Below, piece by piece: positions 1 to 5,506 of a DNA stretch of 5,873 nt (within the stretch, counting starts at the first letter, position 1; each line of letters begins with the position of its first letter). The notes under the pieces were generated by a model. It worked only from the letters and a program-made list of their open reading frames with translations. It did not search any database and was not told the DNA's origin. Made by a program: the position numbers and the translations under genes. Source of the DNA: CAYQFQ01 sp964539415 (GTDB taxonomy: Bacteria; Patescibacteriota; Minisyncoccia; Phycocordibacterales; GWA1-40-21); NCBI GenBank assembly GCA_964539415.1, contig CAZIID010000036.1, positions 1 through 5,873 of the forward strand, in the 5' to 3' direction.

Positions 1-60
1 TTGCATGCCCTATCCACGCCGCCAGCGTTCATCCTGAGCTAGGATCAAACTCTAATTAAG
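1..60 (-). rRNA. rrs: 16S ribosomal RNA, 5' end only
   Basis: Read on the minus strand, this is the start of the small-subunit rRNA. The universal AGAGTTTGATCCT begins at 53 and runs leftward. It is followed by the conserved helix sequence AACGCTGGCGGCG and then GGATAGGGCATGCAA. In E. coli numbering AGAGTTTG starts at base 8, so the mature 5' end should lie near position 60. Only about 4% of the gene is present and the rest continues off the left edge. The form GCGTGGATAGGGCATG is one I associate with Parcubacteria, from memory. The gene runs in the same direction as secD and secF but has its own promoter. The exact mature 5' end depends on RNase processing and is uncertain by a few bases. 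Confidence 0.96.
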
Positions 61-115
61 AATTAGAACGGAACAAAAGAAAGAATAATAAATCTTCTTT
101 TTTCATCTCTGTACC

Positions 116-135
116 AAAGGAATTTCGATTCCCTT
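116..135 (-). other. Hairpin in 16S leader
   Basis: On the minus strand AAGGGAAT pairs with ATTCCTTT around a CGAA tetraloop, giving eight pairs including one G-U. It sits about 55 nt before the mature 16S 5' end. It may help leader folding or ribosome assembly. The function is inferred from position only. Confidence 0.45.
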
Positions 136-206
136 CTACGAGATAAACTTTTTTCCAAATTGAATCTCTAGACTCGCACATTTAATAAATCTTGTACTTT
201 ATTCTT

Positions 207-218
207 TTGTAAAAGAAC
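207..218 (-). promoter_or_regulatory. boxA-like rRNA antitermination element
   Basis: The minus strand reads GTTCTTTTACAA. Against the bacterial rRNA boxA core CTCTTTAACAA, 9 of 11 positions agree. In known systems boxA RNA binds NusB-NusE and makes RNA polymerase ignore Rho and pauses across the long rRNA operon. It lies right after the leader hairpin, in the usual boxB-boxA order. The same bases can also form a small TTCTTTT/AAAAGAA hairpin. The call rests on motif plus position. Confidence 0.55.
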
Positions 219-219
219 G

Positions 220-241
220 CTGCCTTACCTAAATAAGACAG
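220..241 (-). promoter_or_regulatory. boxB-like hairpin at the rRNA 5' end
   Basis: Minus-strand CTGTCTTA pairs with TAAGGCAG around a TTTAGG loop, giving eight pairs with one U-G wobble. It starts within one or two bases of the predicted transcription start, so the nascent rRNA would begin with this stem. It precedes the boxA-like element by one base. This matches the boxB position in rRNA nut sites, although it could also simply protect the 5' end. Confidence 0.55.
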
Positions 242-248
242 CTCAATC

Positions 249-276
249 ATTATACTCATATTTCATTTGCCGTCAA
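249..276 (-). promoter_or_regulatory. Strong sigma-70-type promoter for the rRNA operon
   Basis: The -35 box TTGACG (271-276) and a perfect -10 box TATAAT (249-254) are separated by 16 bp on the minus strand. The expected transcription start is about 242-243, at the G or A of GATTGAG. Upstream of the -35 (277-297) the strand is A/T-rich and resembles an UP element. This is the best match to a housekeeping promoter in the window, as expected for rRNA. One arm of a 10-bp inverted repeat falls inside the spacer. Confidence 0.88.
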
Positions 277-322
277 GCAATTTTTCACTAAAATATGGTC
301 AAATATATAGTTCAAATGAAAT
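260..322. repeat. 10-bp inverted repeat flanking the rRNA -35 region
   Basis: ATTTCATTTG at 260-269 and its exact reverse complement CAAATGAAAT at 313-322 are offset by 53 bp. One arm lies in the spacer of the rRNA promoter, the other about 40 bp upstream of the -35. The offset is close to five helical turns, so the two arms would face the same side of the DNA. It could be a paired binding site for a regulator, or chance in A+T-rich DNA. Confidence 0.4.
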
Positions 323-336
323 CCCAAAATAGTCAA

Positions 337-380
337 ATTTAAAGCCGTTTTTTGCCTTAAGGCAAAAAACGGCTTTAAAT
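337..380 (-). terminator. Terminator-like perfect palindrome after secF
   Basis: A 44-bp perfect palindrome: a 20-bp stem with central TTAA, its GC part being GCCGTTTTTTGCC paired with GGCAAAAAACGGC. It begins 24 bp past the secF stop codon. Read on the minus strand, the GC core is followed by TTTAAATTTGACTATTTT, a broken U-rich tract. It therefore looks like an intrinsic terminator for the secD-secF transcript, separating it from the rRNA promoter about 60 bp further on. The tract is not a clean run of U, so termination may be partial. Confidence 0.75.
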
Positions 381-403
381 AAATAACTCAAAAATACCTT
401 TAA

Positions 404-1324
404 TTACTTTGTCTTCTGAAAAGCTTCCGCAGTAACTAGCATATTTGATGCCAAGAATATTGAAGAATATGTTCCGAAGATTACTCCAATCATAAGCACC
501 AAAGAAAAATGTTTAGTTGCTTCTGGACCAAAAACATACATCATAAGGACCGCAAAGAAAGTTGTCATGGATGTATTAATTGACCTTATAAAAGTCTGGT
601 TAATACTCTCCCCCACTATTGTCTCAAAACTTTTCTTTGTATTGTCATCCCTATTTACTTTCAAGTTCTCTCTGATTCTGTCATAAACAACAATAGTATC
701 GTGAATTGAGAAGCCCAAAATAACGAGAATCGCAGTAACAAAAAGTGTATCAACTTCATACCCAAGGAAATGTCCCAACACTGCAAACACACCTGTAGGA
801 ATCAAAACGTCATGCGCAAGTGCTATTATCGAAAACAAACCATATTTCCAAGAAGAGATTGGTTCAGATACGTGCCTAAATGCAAAAGTGATAAATAGAA
901 TTATACAGACCAAAACCAAAGCAATGGCAACAAGAGATTTCTTAGCAGACTCTGAACCAACAGATGGACCAATAGAGTTGAATTTTGTAAGAACTATTTT
1001 GTCTGCTCCATTATTTGAAATTGAGGAAACAAGAGCTTCTCTTTCAACTTCAGTAATATTTCTTGTTTTTAAAATATAAGAGTCATTTCCAGAACTTACT
1101 AGAGAATAAGAATTTCTAAGTGCTGGAGAAATATTTGTCGCATCTATTCTTTCTTTTACGATACTTGAATCAAGTTTGCTTTGTTCGTATTTGAATTCAA
1201 CGGATGAACCACCTTTAAAATCAATTCCTAGGTTTAATCCCCACAAGGATATTGCAACAATAGATGCAAGGACCAAGATACTTGAGAAGATATAGAATAT
1301 TTTTCTGTATTTTACTATAAACAT
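404..1324 (-). CDS. secF: Protein translocase subunit SecF
   Basis: SecF of 306 residues, the usual length for an unfused SecF. With SecD it forms the membrane complex that uses the proton gradient to pull exported proteins out of the SecYEG channel. TM1 is about residues 9-30, followed by the family motif LGIDFKGGSSVEF (32-44). An extracytoplasmic domain runs to about 118, then GPSVG (119-123). Five more membrane segments follow within 129-297. The TM4 signature GFSIHDTIVVYDRIREN (204-220) carries the conserved acidic and arginine residues (D209, R216, R218) linked to proton conduction in the family. The start ATG is 15 bp after the secD stop. There is no Shine-Dalgarno (AATCTTCAAATTT precedes it), so translation may be coupled to secD. 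It is the last gene before the palindromic terminator. Confidence 0.97.
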   Translation of the reverse strand: MFIVKYRKIFYIFSSILVLASIVAISLWGLNLGIDFKGGSSVEFKYEQSKLDSSIVKERIDATNISPALRNSYSLVSSGNDSYILKTRNITEVEREALVSSISNNGADKIVLTKFNSIGPSVGSESAKKSLVAIALVLVCIILFITFAFRHVSEPISSWKYGLFSIIALAHDVLIPTGVFAVLGHFLGYEVDTLFVTAILVILGFSIHDTIVVYDRIRENLKVNRDDNTKKSFETIVGESINQTFIRSINTSMTTFFAVLMMYVFGPEATKHFSLVLMIGVIFGTYSSIFLASNMLVTAEAFQKTK

Positions 1325-1339
1325 AAATTTGAAGATTAA

Positions 1340-2668
1340 TTATCTGCTAAAACCATTACCAAATATAAATTTCATAAAGCGACCAGCGTTGTCATGCTTG
1401 ATTGCAAGAAGTAAAGTTCTTGAAGCTGTAATAGCAGTAAACATAGAAACTGCGACACCAATAAAGAATACAAGTGCAAAACCTTTTACAACTGATGTAC
1501 TTGAGAAAAAGAAAAGGATGATAGCAGTAATCATAGAAGAAGTATTACTATCTCTTATAGAAAGCCAAGCTCTTCCGAAACCTTCTTTAACAGCGTCCCC
1601 TAGCTCTCTTCCTCTCTTAAGTTCTTCCTTCATTCTTTCAAAAATTAAAATATTTGCGTCCACTGCCATACCAAGCGAAAGGATAAAACCTGCAATACCT
1701 GCAGCTGTGAGGGTGACTGGTATAAGTTTAAATATTGCTAAGCTCAAAACTGTGTATATCATAAGTGCTACTACAGCAAGCAATCCCGGAAGTCTATACC
1801 ATATTATTAAGAATAATCCTATAATTATAAAAGCCCACATACCTGCAACAAGGGATGCTTTTACTGCGTCAACTCCAAGTGATGCGCCAACGAGCTGAGT
1901 TGATGCAAGTTCTATTGGTACAGGTAGTGCTCCCATATTTAAATTACTAACTAATTTCTTTGCTTCTGCAATTCCAGCTGCTCCAGTAAATCCTCCAGAG
2001 ATGACAGCGCTTCCATCCTTTATTTCTTCTCTAATAGATGGGGCTGATTTTATTTCTCCATCCAAAAATATAGCAAGTACTTTGCCGATATTCTCTTTTG
2101 TTATTTTTGCAAAAAGATCTTTACCTTCACTATTGAATTCAAGAGCTACCAAAGCTTCACCTGTTGTTTGATTGAATTGCAAAGATGACTTAGCTAAATA
2201 TCTTCCAGTAAGACCAGTGTCTGTAAATATTTCTTCTGGCTTTTTTGTGGCTAATTCTTCTTCAGAAAAATTTGAAGCTTCTTCTTTAACAAGTTTAAAT
2301 TCAAGCGTAGGAGTTTGACCTATCATACTGATAGCTTGGTCTATGTTTGTTACGCCAGGAAGTTCAACTGTGAGCTGTTGTTCACTCGCGCTTCCAACCA
2401 AACCAACCTTTTCTACTCTTACAACTGGTTCAGATACTCCGAACAAGTTTACTCTTCTCTCAATGACTTCTCTCAAAACGTCCATTGAACTTTTAACGTC
2501 GGAGTTTATCACTTTAGAAGTATCAGCTCTATAAACAAGCTCTGTTCCTCCATTTAGATCAAGACCAAGTTTAAATTTAAACCTTGAATTAGTAATCTCT
2601 GAATTATAAACAAAATATCCAATAGCTGCGGATATAACAAGCAGGGCCAAAGCCAAAAATCTTTTCAT
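1340..2668 (-). CDS. secD: Protein translocase subunit SecD
   Basis: SecD of 442 residues from this start, partner of SecF in proton-driven protein export. TM1 is about 4-21, then motif LGLDLNGGTEL (34-44). A large extracytoplasmic domain (about 45-262) includes TVELPGV (100-106). Five more membrane segments lie within about 272-425. TM4 has the signature GMAVDANILIFERMKEEL (333-350) with the essential aspartate D337. VVKGFALVFFIG (393-404) is the last conserved block. An in-frame ATG at 2767 exists, but those 33 extra residues overlap the upstream gene and read KLYYQGPASSTKCC, unlike SecD. The promoter lies at 2684-2711, so that start would not be transcribed from it. ATG at 2668 (MKRFLAL) or at 2674 (MLMKRFL) are both possible. 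yajC, a common neighbour of secD, is not seen here. Confidence 0.96.
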   Translation of the reverse strand: MKRFLALALLVISAAIGYFVYNSEITNSRFKFKLGLDLNGGTELVYRADTSKVINSDVKSSMDVLREVIERRVNLFGVSEPVVRVEKVGLVGSASEQQLTVELPGVTNIDQAISMIGQTPTLEFKLVKEEASNFSEEELATKKPEEIFTDTGLTGRYLAKSSLQFNQTTGEALVALEFNSEGKDLFAKITKENIGKVLAIFLDGEIKSAPSIREEIKDGSAVISGGFTGAAGIAEAKKLVSNLNMGALPVPIELASTQLVGASLGVDAVKASLVAGMWAFIIIGLFLIIWYRLPGLLAVVALMIYTVLSLAIFKLIPVTLTAAGIAGFILSLGMAVDANILIFERMKEELKRGRELGDAVKEGFGRAWLSIRDSNTSSMITAIILFFFSSTSVVKGFALVFFIGVAVSMFTAITASRTLLLAIKHDNAGRFMKFIFGNGFSR

Positions 2669-2683
2669 TAACATAATAATAGA

Positions 2684-2711
2684 AGTATAGAGATTTTTGG
2701 CCTTTTTGCAA
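2684..2711 (-). promoter_or_regulatory. Promoter for secD-secF
   Basis: On the minus strand TTGCAA (2706-2711) and TATACT (2684-2689) are separated by 16 bp, in the short gap after the sugar transferase gene. The expected start site is about 2677. This leaves an untranslated leader of only about 3-9 nt before the candidate ATGs at 2674 and 2668. It also argues against the longer reading that begins at 2767. Read-through from the upstream gene is also possible, since I see no terminator between them. Confidence 0.65.
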
Positions 2712-2720
2712 CATTTAGTA

Positions 2721-4046
2721 CTACTTGCCGGTCCTTGATAATAGAGTTTTAATTGTTCTAAGCGCAATCTTCAAATCCAAAAGCAATGACCTGTTTTTAA
2801 TATAATAAAGATCATAGGCAAGTTTTGTTTTTGTATCTTCAATATTAAGACCAAACTTTGGTGGGTTATCTTGATATATCTGTGCCCAACCAGAAAGACC
2901 TGGCTTTACCAAATGTCTAACATTATAAAAAGGAATTTCAGATTCATATGTAAACGCAAGTTCAGGTTTTTCTGGTCTTGGTCCAATAAAAGAAAGATCA
3001 CCAATCAAAACATTGAAAAATTGAGGTAGTTCATCTAATCTAGTTTTTCTTATAAAATTACCCACACGTGTAATTTTTTCTTTTTCTCTAACACTCATAC
3101 TTCTAAATTTATATATTTTTATTTCTTTATTCTTCTTCCCTACTCTTTTGTTTATAAAGAATACAGAGCCACCATCTTCTATTTTTATTGCTATTGCAAT
3201 AAAAGGTAAAATAATCAAGAAAACACAGCCAATAATTAGAGAAAAAATAATGTCAAAAAGTCTTCTAAAAAAACCATAAAAATCACCGGAAGAAACAAAA
3301 ACATTTTCTAAAAACCATTCATGTTTAACTAAAGAAAGAGGAACCTTTTCTAAAATATCCTCATAAAGGTCTTGAATATCAACAAATTTAACACCTCTAA
3401 AAATAAAGCTATAAAGACTAGAAAGAATCGGAGCAACCACTTTATCTTCAAAATCAACAACAACAGTTGAAACATTTCTGTAAGTTATATCCTCCACAAT
3501 TGATCTAAACAATGCATCACTATCATTTTTCTTTGTATCAAAAATACTCACAACATCAACTTCTGATTCGGTATCCTCAGACAAAACATGACTCAATTCT
3601 TCAATCTCTTTTCCAGTACCAACAAATACGGCTTTTATCTTTCTCCTTATCCCAATATATTTGAGTACATATATTCTCCAAAACAATATTAAAGCAAAAG
3701 AAATAACAAGATTTAAAAATAGAATGGTCTTTGGTGTTATGGTAAACATCGGAATAAAATAGAAAAAGGCAATAGCAATAAAAGTGTTTACGATTTGAGC
3801 ATTTGATACTTCAAAAAAAAGTTTTTTGGAAAAAGTTAAAACGCTTTTATCATAAAGCCCTGATATTAAATAAACTAAAAGCCATACCAAAAAAAGATAA
3901 GAGAAAGGGCCTAGGTGCGACAAAAATAGATTGTTAGAAGGAATCTCCCAATATCTAAATAATAGAGATAACCACAAAGACACCACAAGTATTATGGCAT
4001 CTCCAAAAAAGAGAAATAACGGGCTTTTTTTGTTCAATCCTTTCAT
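2721..4046 (-). CDS. Polyprenyl-phosphate sugar-1-phosphate transferase (WbaP/WcaJ-like)
   Basis: A 441-residue membrane enzyme that should transfer a sugar-1-phosphate from a nucleotide sugar to undecaprenyl phosphate, the first step of capsule, exopolysaccharide or glycoprotein glycan assembly. The N-terminal half has four membrane spans (about 12-31, 47-66, 86-105, 108-125), then a nucleotide-binding-like fold starting KAVFVGTGKE (138-147). The C-terminal bacterial sugar transferase domain has a hydrophobic helix with a proline break (267-289, P281), KFRSM (313-317), the catalytic pair D338-E339 in TRLDELPQF, SFIGPRP (352-358) and KPGLSGWAQI (381-390). The loop between KFRSM and TRVG is only 8 residues, shorter than in relatives I recall. 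ATG at 4046 is chosen because the earlier ATG at 4073 lies beside the -10 box, upstream of the predicted transcript start. The sugar is unknown. The divergent glycosyltransferase likely acts later in the same pathway. Confidence 0.92.
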   Translation of the reverse strand: MKGLNKKSPLFLFFGDAIILVVSLWLSLLFRYWEIPSNNLFLSHLGPFSYLFLVWLLVYLISGLYDKSVLTFSKKLFFEVSNAQIVNTFIAIAFFYFIPMFTITPKTILFLNLVISFALILFWRIYVLKYIGIRRKIKAVFVGTGKEIEELSHVLSEDTESEVDVVSIFDTKKNDSDALFRSIVEDITYRNVSTVVVDFEDKVVAPILSSLYSFIFRGVKFVDIQDLYEDILEKVPLSLVKHEWFLENVFVSSGDFYGFFRRLFDIIFSLIIGCVFLIILPFIAIAIKIEDGGSVFFINKRVGKKNKEIKIYKFRSMSVREKEKITRVGNFIRKTRLDELPQFFNVLIGDLSFIGPRPEKPELAFTYESEIPFYNVRHLVKPGLSGWAQIYQDNPPKFGLNIEDTKTKLAYDLYYIKNRSLLLDLKIALRTIKTLLSRTGK

Positions 4047-4064
4047 AAGTTGAAAACAATGATA

Positions 4065-4092
4065 AGTATACATTTTTCATTCCAAAATTCAA
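4065..4092 (-). promoter_or_regulatory. Promoter for the sugar transferase gene
   Basis: On the minus strand TTGAAT (4087-4092) and TATACT (4065-4070) are 16 bp apart. The expected transcription start is about 4058, giving a leader of about 12 nt before ATG at 4046. This promoter overlaps the one for the divergent glycosyltransferase. Its -35 box lies just upstream of that gene's -10. Confidence 0.65.
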
Positions 4093-4102
4093 TTATTTTA
4101 TA

Positions 4103-4108
4103 TATAAT
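4103..4108 (+). promoter_or_regulatory. -10 box for a leaderless glycosyltransferase mRNA
   Basis: A perfect TATAAT ends six bases before the GTG start codon at 4115, so transcription should begin at or within two bases of that codon. The -35 is poor: TTCCAA at 4080-4085, with a 17-bp spacer, matches consensus at only three positions. The promoter may be weak or need an activator. Confidence 0.6.
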
Positions 4109-4114
4109 AGACAT

Positions 4115-5311
4115 GTGGTAGAAAAAACTAAAATTTTAATTTGCATCACAAAATCCAACTGGGGTGGTGCCCAAAAATACGTATTTAACCTAGCAACTTC
4201 CATAAATAAGAGGTTTTTTGATGTTGTTGTTGCCTGTGGAGGTGAAGGAGAATTAAAAAATAAACTATTAGAAAAAGAAGTCCCTGTCGTCACGATTAAA
4301 AACCTAGAAAGAAACGTATCTTTTTCAAAAGACTTCTCTACCCTCATAGAATTAATATCTATATACAAAAAAGAAAATCCGCAGATAGTTCATCTCAACA
4401 GTTCAAAAATTGGCCTATTGGGTTCAATGGCAATTCAATATTTAAATTTACTAAGGAAAATAAAAAACTGGTTCGTCGTTGATAAAAAACAAAAAATAAA
4501 ATGTGTATTTACTGCTCATGGGTGGGTGTTCAATGAACAAAGACCTCTTTGGCAAAAAATAATTTTTAAATTACTAAACAAAATAACTATTCACTTTTCA
4601 GACAAAATTATCACCGTATCAAATATATTAAAAGACCAAATCTCAGAGGATGACAAGATTGTTACTATTTACAATGGAATAGAAAATATAAAATTTAAAA
4701 CAAAAAAACTTTCTAGAGAAGAAATATCAGCGAAGCTAAAAATAAAACTAGATAAGAATACTAAATGGCTTGGCACAATATCTGAATTACATAAAAATAA
4801 AGGCATCGGATACGCTATAGAAGCAATAAAAAATCTTAAAAGCACCCCTGCTGGAAAAGATTGTAAATTTTTTATAATTGGTGAAGGAGAAGAAAGGAAA
4901 AAACTAGAAAATATGATTAGAGAATATAAATTAAATAAAGATATATTCCTTCTCGGCAACATATCAAATGCATCAGAATTATTAAAAGCTTTTGATTTAT
5001 TCTTACTGACTTCCACAACAGAAGCCTTACCATATGTTTTACTTGAGGCAGGACTCGCTGGCTTACCTATAATAGCCACAAGAGTTGGTGGAATACCTGA
5101 GATAATAGATGATGAAATTGACGGATTACTTTCAAGACCAAAAGATTCTAAAGAAATATCTGCGATTATTGATTTTCTTCTAAAAGATAAAACAACAACC
5201 AAGGATTTTAGTAAAAGAATAAAAACAAAAATCAAAGAAAAATTTTCTATAAAAGAAAGTATGGGAGAGACACAAAAAGCATATAATGATTTATTAAAAA
5301 TAAAATGGTAA
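4115..5311 (+). CDS. GT4-type glycosyltransferase
   Basis: A 398-residue glycosyltransferase of the GT-B fold, family GT4. It should transfer a sugar from a nucleotide donor to a lipid-linked glycan on the cytoplasmic face of the membrane; donor and acceptor cannot be read from sequence. The N-terminal acceptor half opens with ILICITKSNWGGAQKYVFNL (7-26, GG loop at 17-18) and contains VHLNSSKIG (92-100), TAHGWVF (133-139) and DKIITVSN (163-170). The donor half contains TISELHKNKG (221-230), FFIIGEGEE (252-260) and the EX7E motif EALPYVLLE (E303, E311), followed by ATRVGGIPEII. The start is GTG at 4115; the ATG at 4113 is out of frame and stops after two codons. There are no membrane spans. 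It is divergent from the sugar transferase, and the two probably share a surface-glycan pathway. The next gene follows after 9 bp. Confidence 0.93.
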   Translation: MVEKTKILICITKSNWGGAQKYVFNLATSINKRFFDVVVACGGEGELKNKLLEKEVPVVTIKNLERNVSFSKDFSTLIELISIYKKENPQIVHLNSSKIGLLGSMAIQYLNLLRKIKNWFVVDKKQKIKCVFTAHGWVFNEQRPLWQKIIFKLLNKITIHFSDKIITVSNILKDQISEDDKIVTIYNGIENIKFKTKKLSREEISAKLKIKLDKNTKWLGTISELHKNKGIGYAIEAIKNLKSTPAGKDCKFFIIGEGEERKKLENMIREYKLNKDIFLLGNISNASELLKAFDLFLLTSTTEALPYVLLEAGLAGLPIIATRVGGIPEIIDDEIDGLLSRPKDSKEISAIIDFLLKDKTTTKDFSKRIKTKIKEKFSIKESMGETQKAYNDLLKIKW

Positions 5312-5314
5312 AAT
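5306..5314 (+). promoter_or_regulatory. Extended -10 promoter for the small membrane protein and pilin
   Basis: TGG followed by TAAAAT (5309-5314) forms an extended -10 element overlapping the stop codon of the glycosyltransferase. The -10 ends six bases before ATG at 5321, the same spacing as at the glycosyltransferase start, so the mRNA would be leaderless. No clear -35 is visible, which an extended -10 can tolerate. Read-through from the gene before is also likely. Confidence 0.5.
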
Positions 5315-5320
5315 AATCAC

Positions 5321-5506
5321 ATGTCAGTTCAATTTGAAGAAGAAAATAAATATAATTTTTCATACAGATCACCAGAAGTAAAAGGGATTACCGGATGGAT
5401 GATAAAAAAGGAAATAGTAAAAGACGAAGACGGGGCTAAAACTCTCATGATAATAATCTCTGTCATTTGTCTTGTGTTAACATTCGTAAAGATATTCATT
5501 TTATGA
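5321..5506 (+). CDS. Small single-span membrane protein of unknown function
   Basis: A 61-residue protein that I cannot assign to a named family. Residues 1-40 are polar and charged, with an acidic start (FEEEN), an aromatic and basic middle (NFSYRSPEVKG), then GWMIKKEIVKDEDGAK. Residues 42-61 form one hydrophobic helix ending at the C terminus, so it resembles a tail-anchored or simple bitopic protein. It lacks a signal peptide, prepilin motif or conserved cysteine pair; the one cysteine is C50 inside the helix. It starts 9 bp after the glycosyltransferase gene, next to an extended -10. Its TGA overlaps the ATG of the pilin gene (ATGA), a sign of coupled translation, so a role with the pilin is plausible. 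That tight placement and the clear topology argue for a real gene. Confidence 0.8.
   Translation: MSVQFEEENKYNFSYRSPEVKGITGWMIKKEIVKDEDGAKTLMIIISVICLVLTFVKIFIL

Larger units (their letters stand above)
61..242 (-). ncRNA. 16S rRNA precursor leader
   Basis: This is the stretch between the predicted rRNA start site (about 242) and the mature 16S end. It has no coding potential worth calling. It is A+T-rich and holds, in transcription order, a hairpin at the very 5' end (220-241), a boxA-like element (207-218), a second hairpin (116-135) and a long pyrimidine/purine-rich stretch near 65-105. That last stretch could fold on itself or pair with the sequence after the 16S 3' end to make the RNase III processing stem, but the partner strand lies outside the window. 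An 11-base direct repeat, AAGATTTATTA on the minus strand, occurs at 183-193 and again at 86-96. Its role is unknown and it may be chance in such A+T-rich sequence. Confidence 0.75.

Noticed and set aside
888..1079. Short plus-strand open frames at 888-1079 and 2343-2534
   Set aside because: Both are antisense inside secF and secD respectively, with no start signal or recognisable protein.
1329..1898. 189-codon plus-strand open frame
   Set aside because: It lies wholly antisense to secD, whose motifs are intact. The translation is low-complexity (Ser/Ala/Ile-rich) with no domain sense.
2669..2720. Possible terminator between the sugar transferase and secD
   Set aside because: The GGCC flanked by A-runs on the minus strand gives no stable stem followed by a U tract, so read-through into secD cannot be excluded.
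2669..2767. 33-residue N-terminal extension of SecD
   Set aside because: It overlaps the end of the sugar transferase gene, begins upstream of the predicted secD promoter, and puts a cysteine- and lysine-rich stretch before TM1 that SecD does not have.
4047..4073. Nine-residue N-terminal extension of the sugar transferase
   Set aside because: The ATG at 4073 lies next to the -10 box, upstream of the expected transcript start. ATG at 4046 gives a normal start, MKGLNKKSPLF.
4093..4368. 91-codon minus-strand open frame at the divergent region
   Set aside because: It overlaps the glycosyltransferase start antisense, runs across both promoters and encodes nothing recognisable.
4669..5235. 188-codon minus-strand open frame
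   Set aside because: It is antisense to the donor half of the glycosyltransferase, including its EX7E motif. Its serine- and phenylalanine-rich translation is the mirror of that gene.
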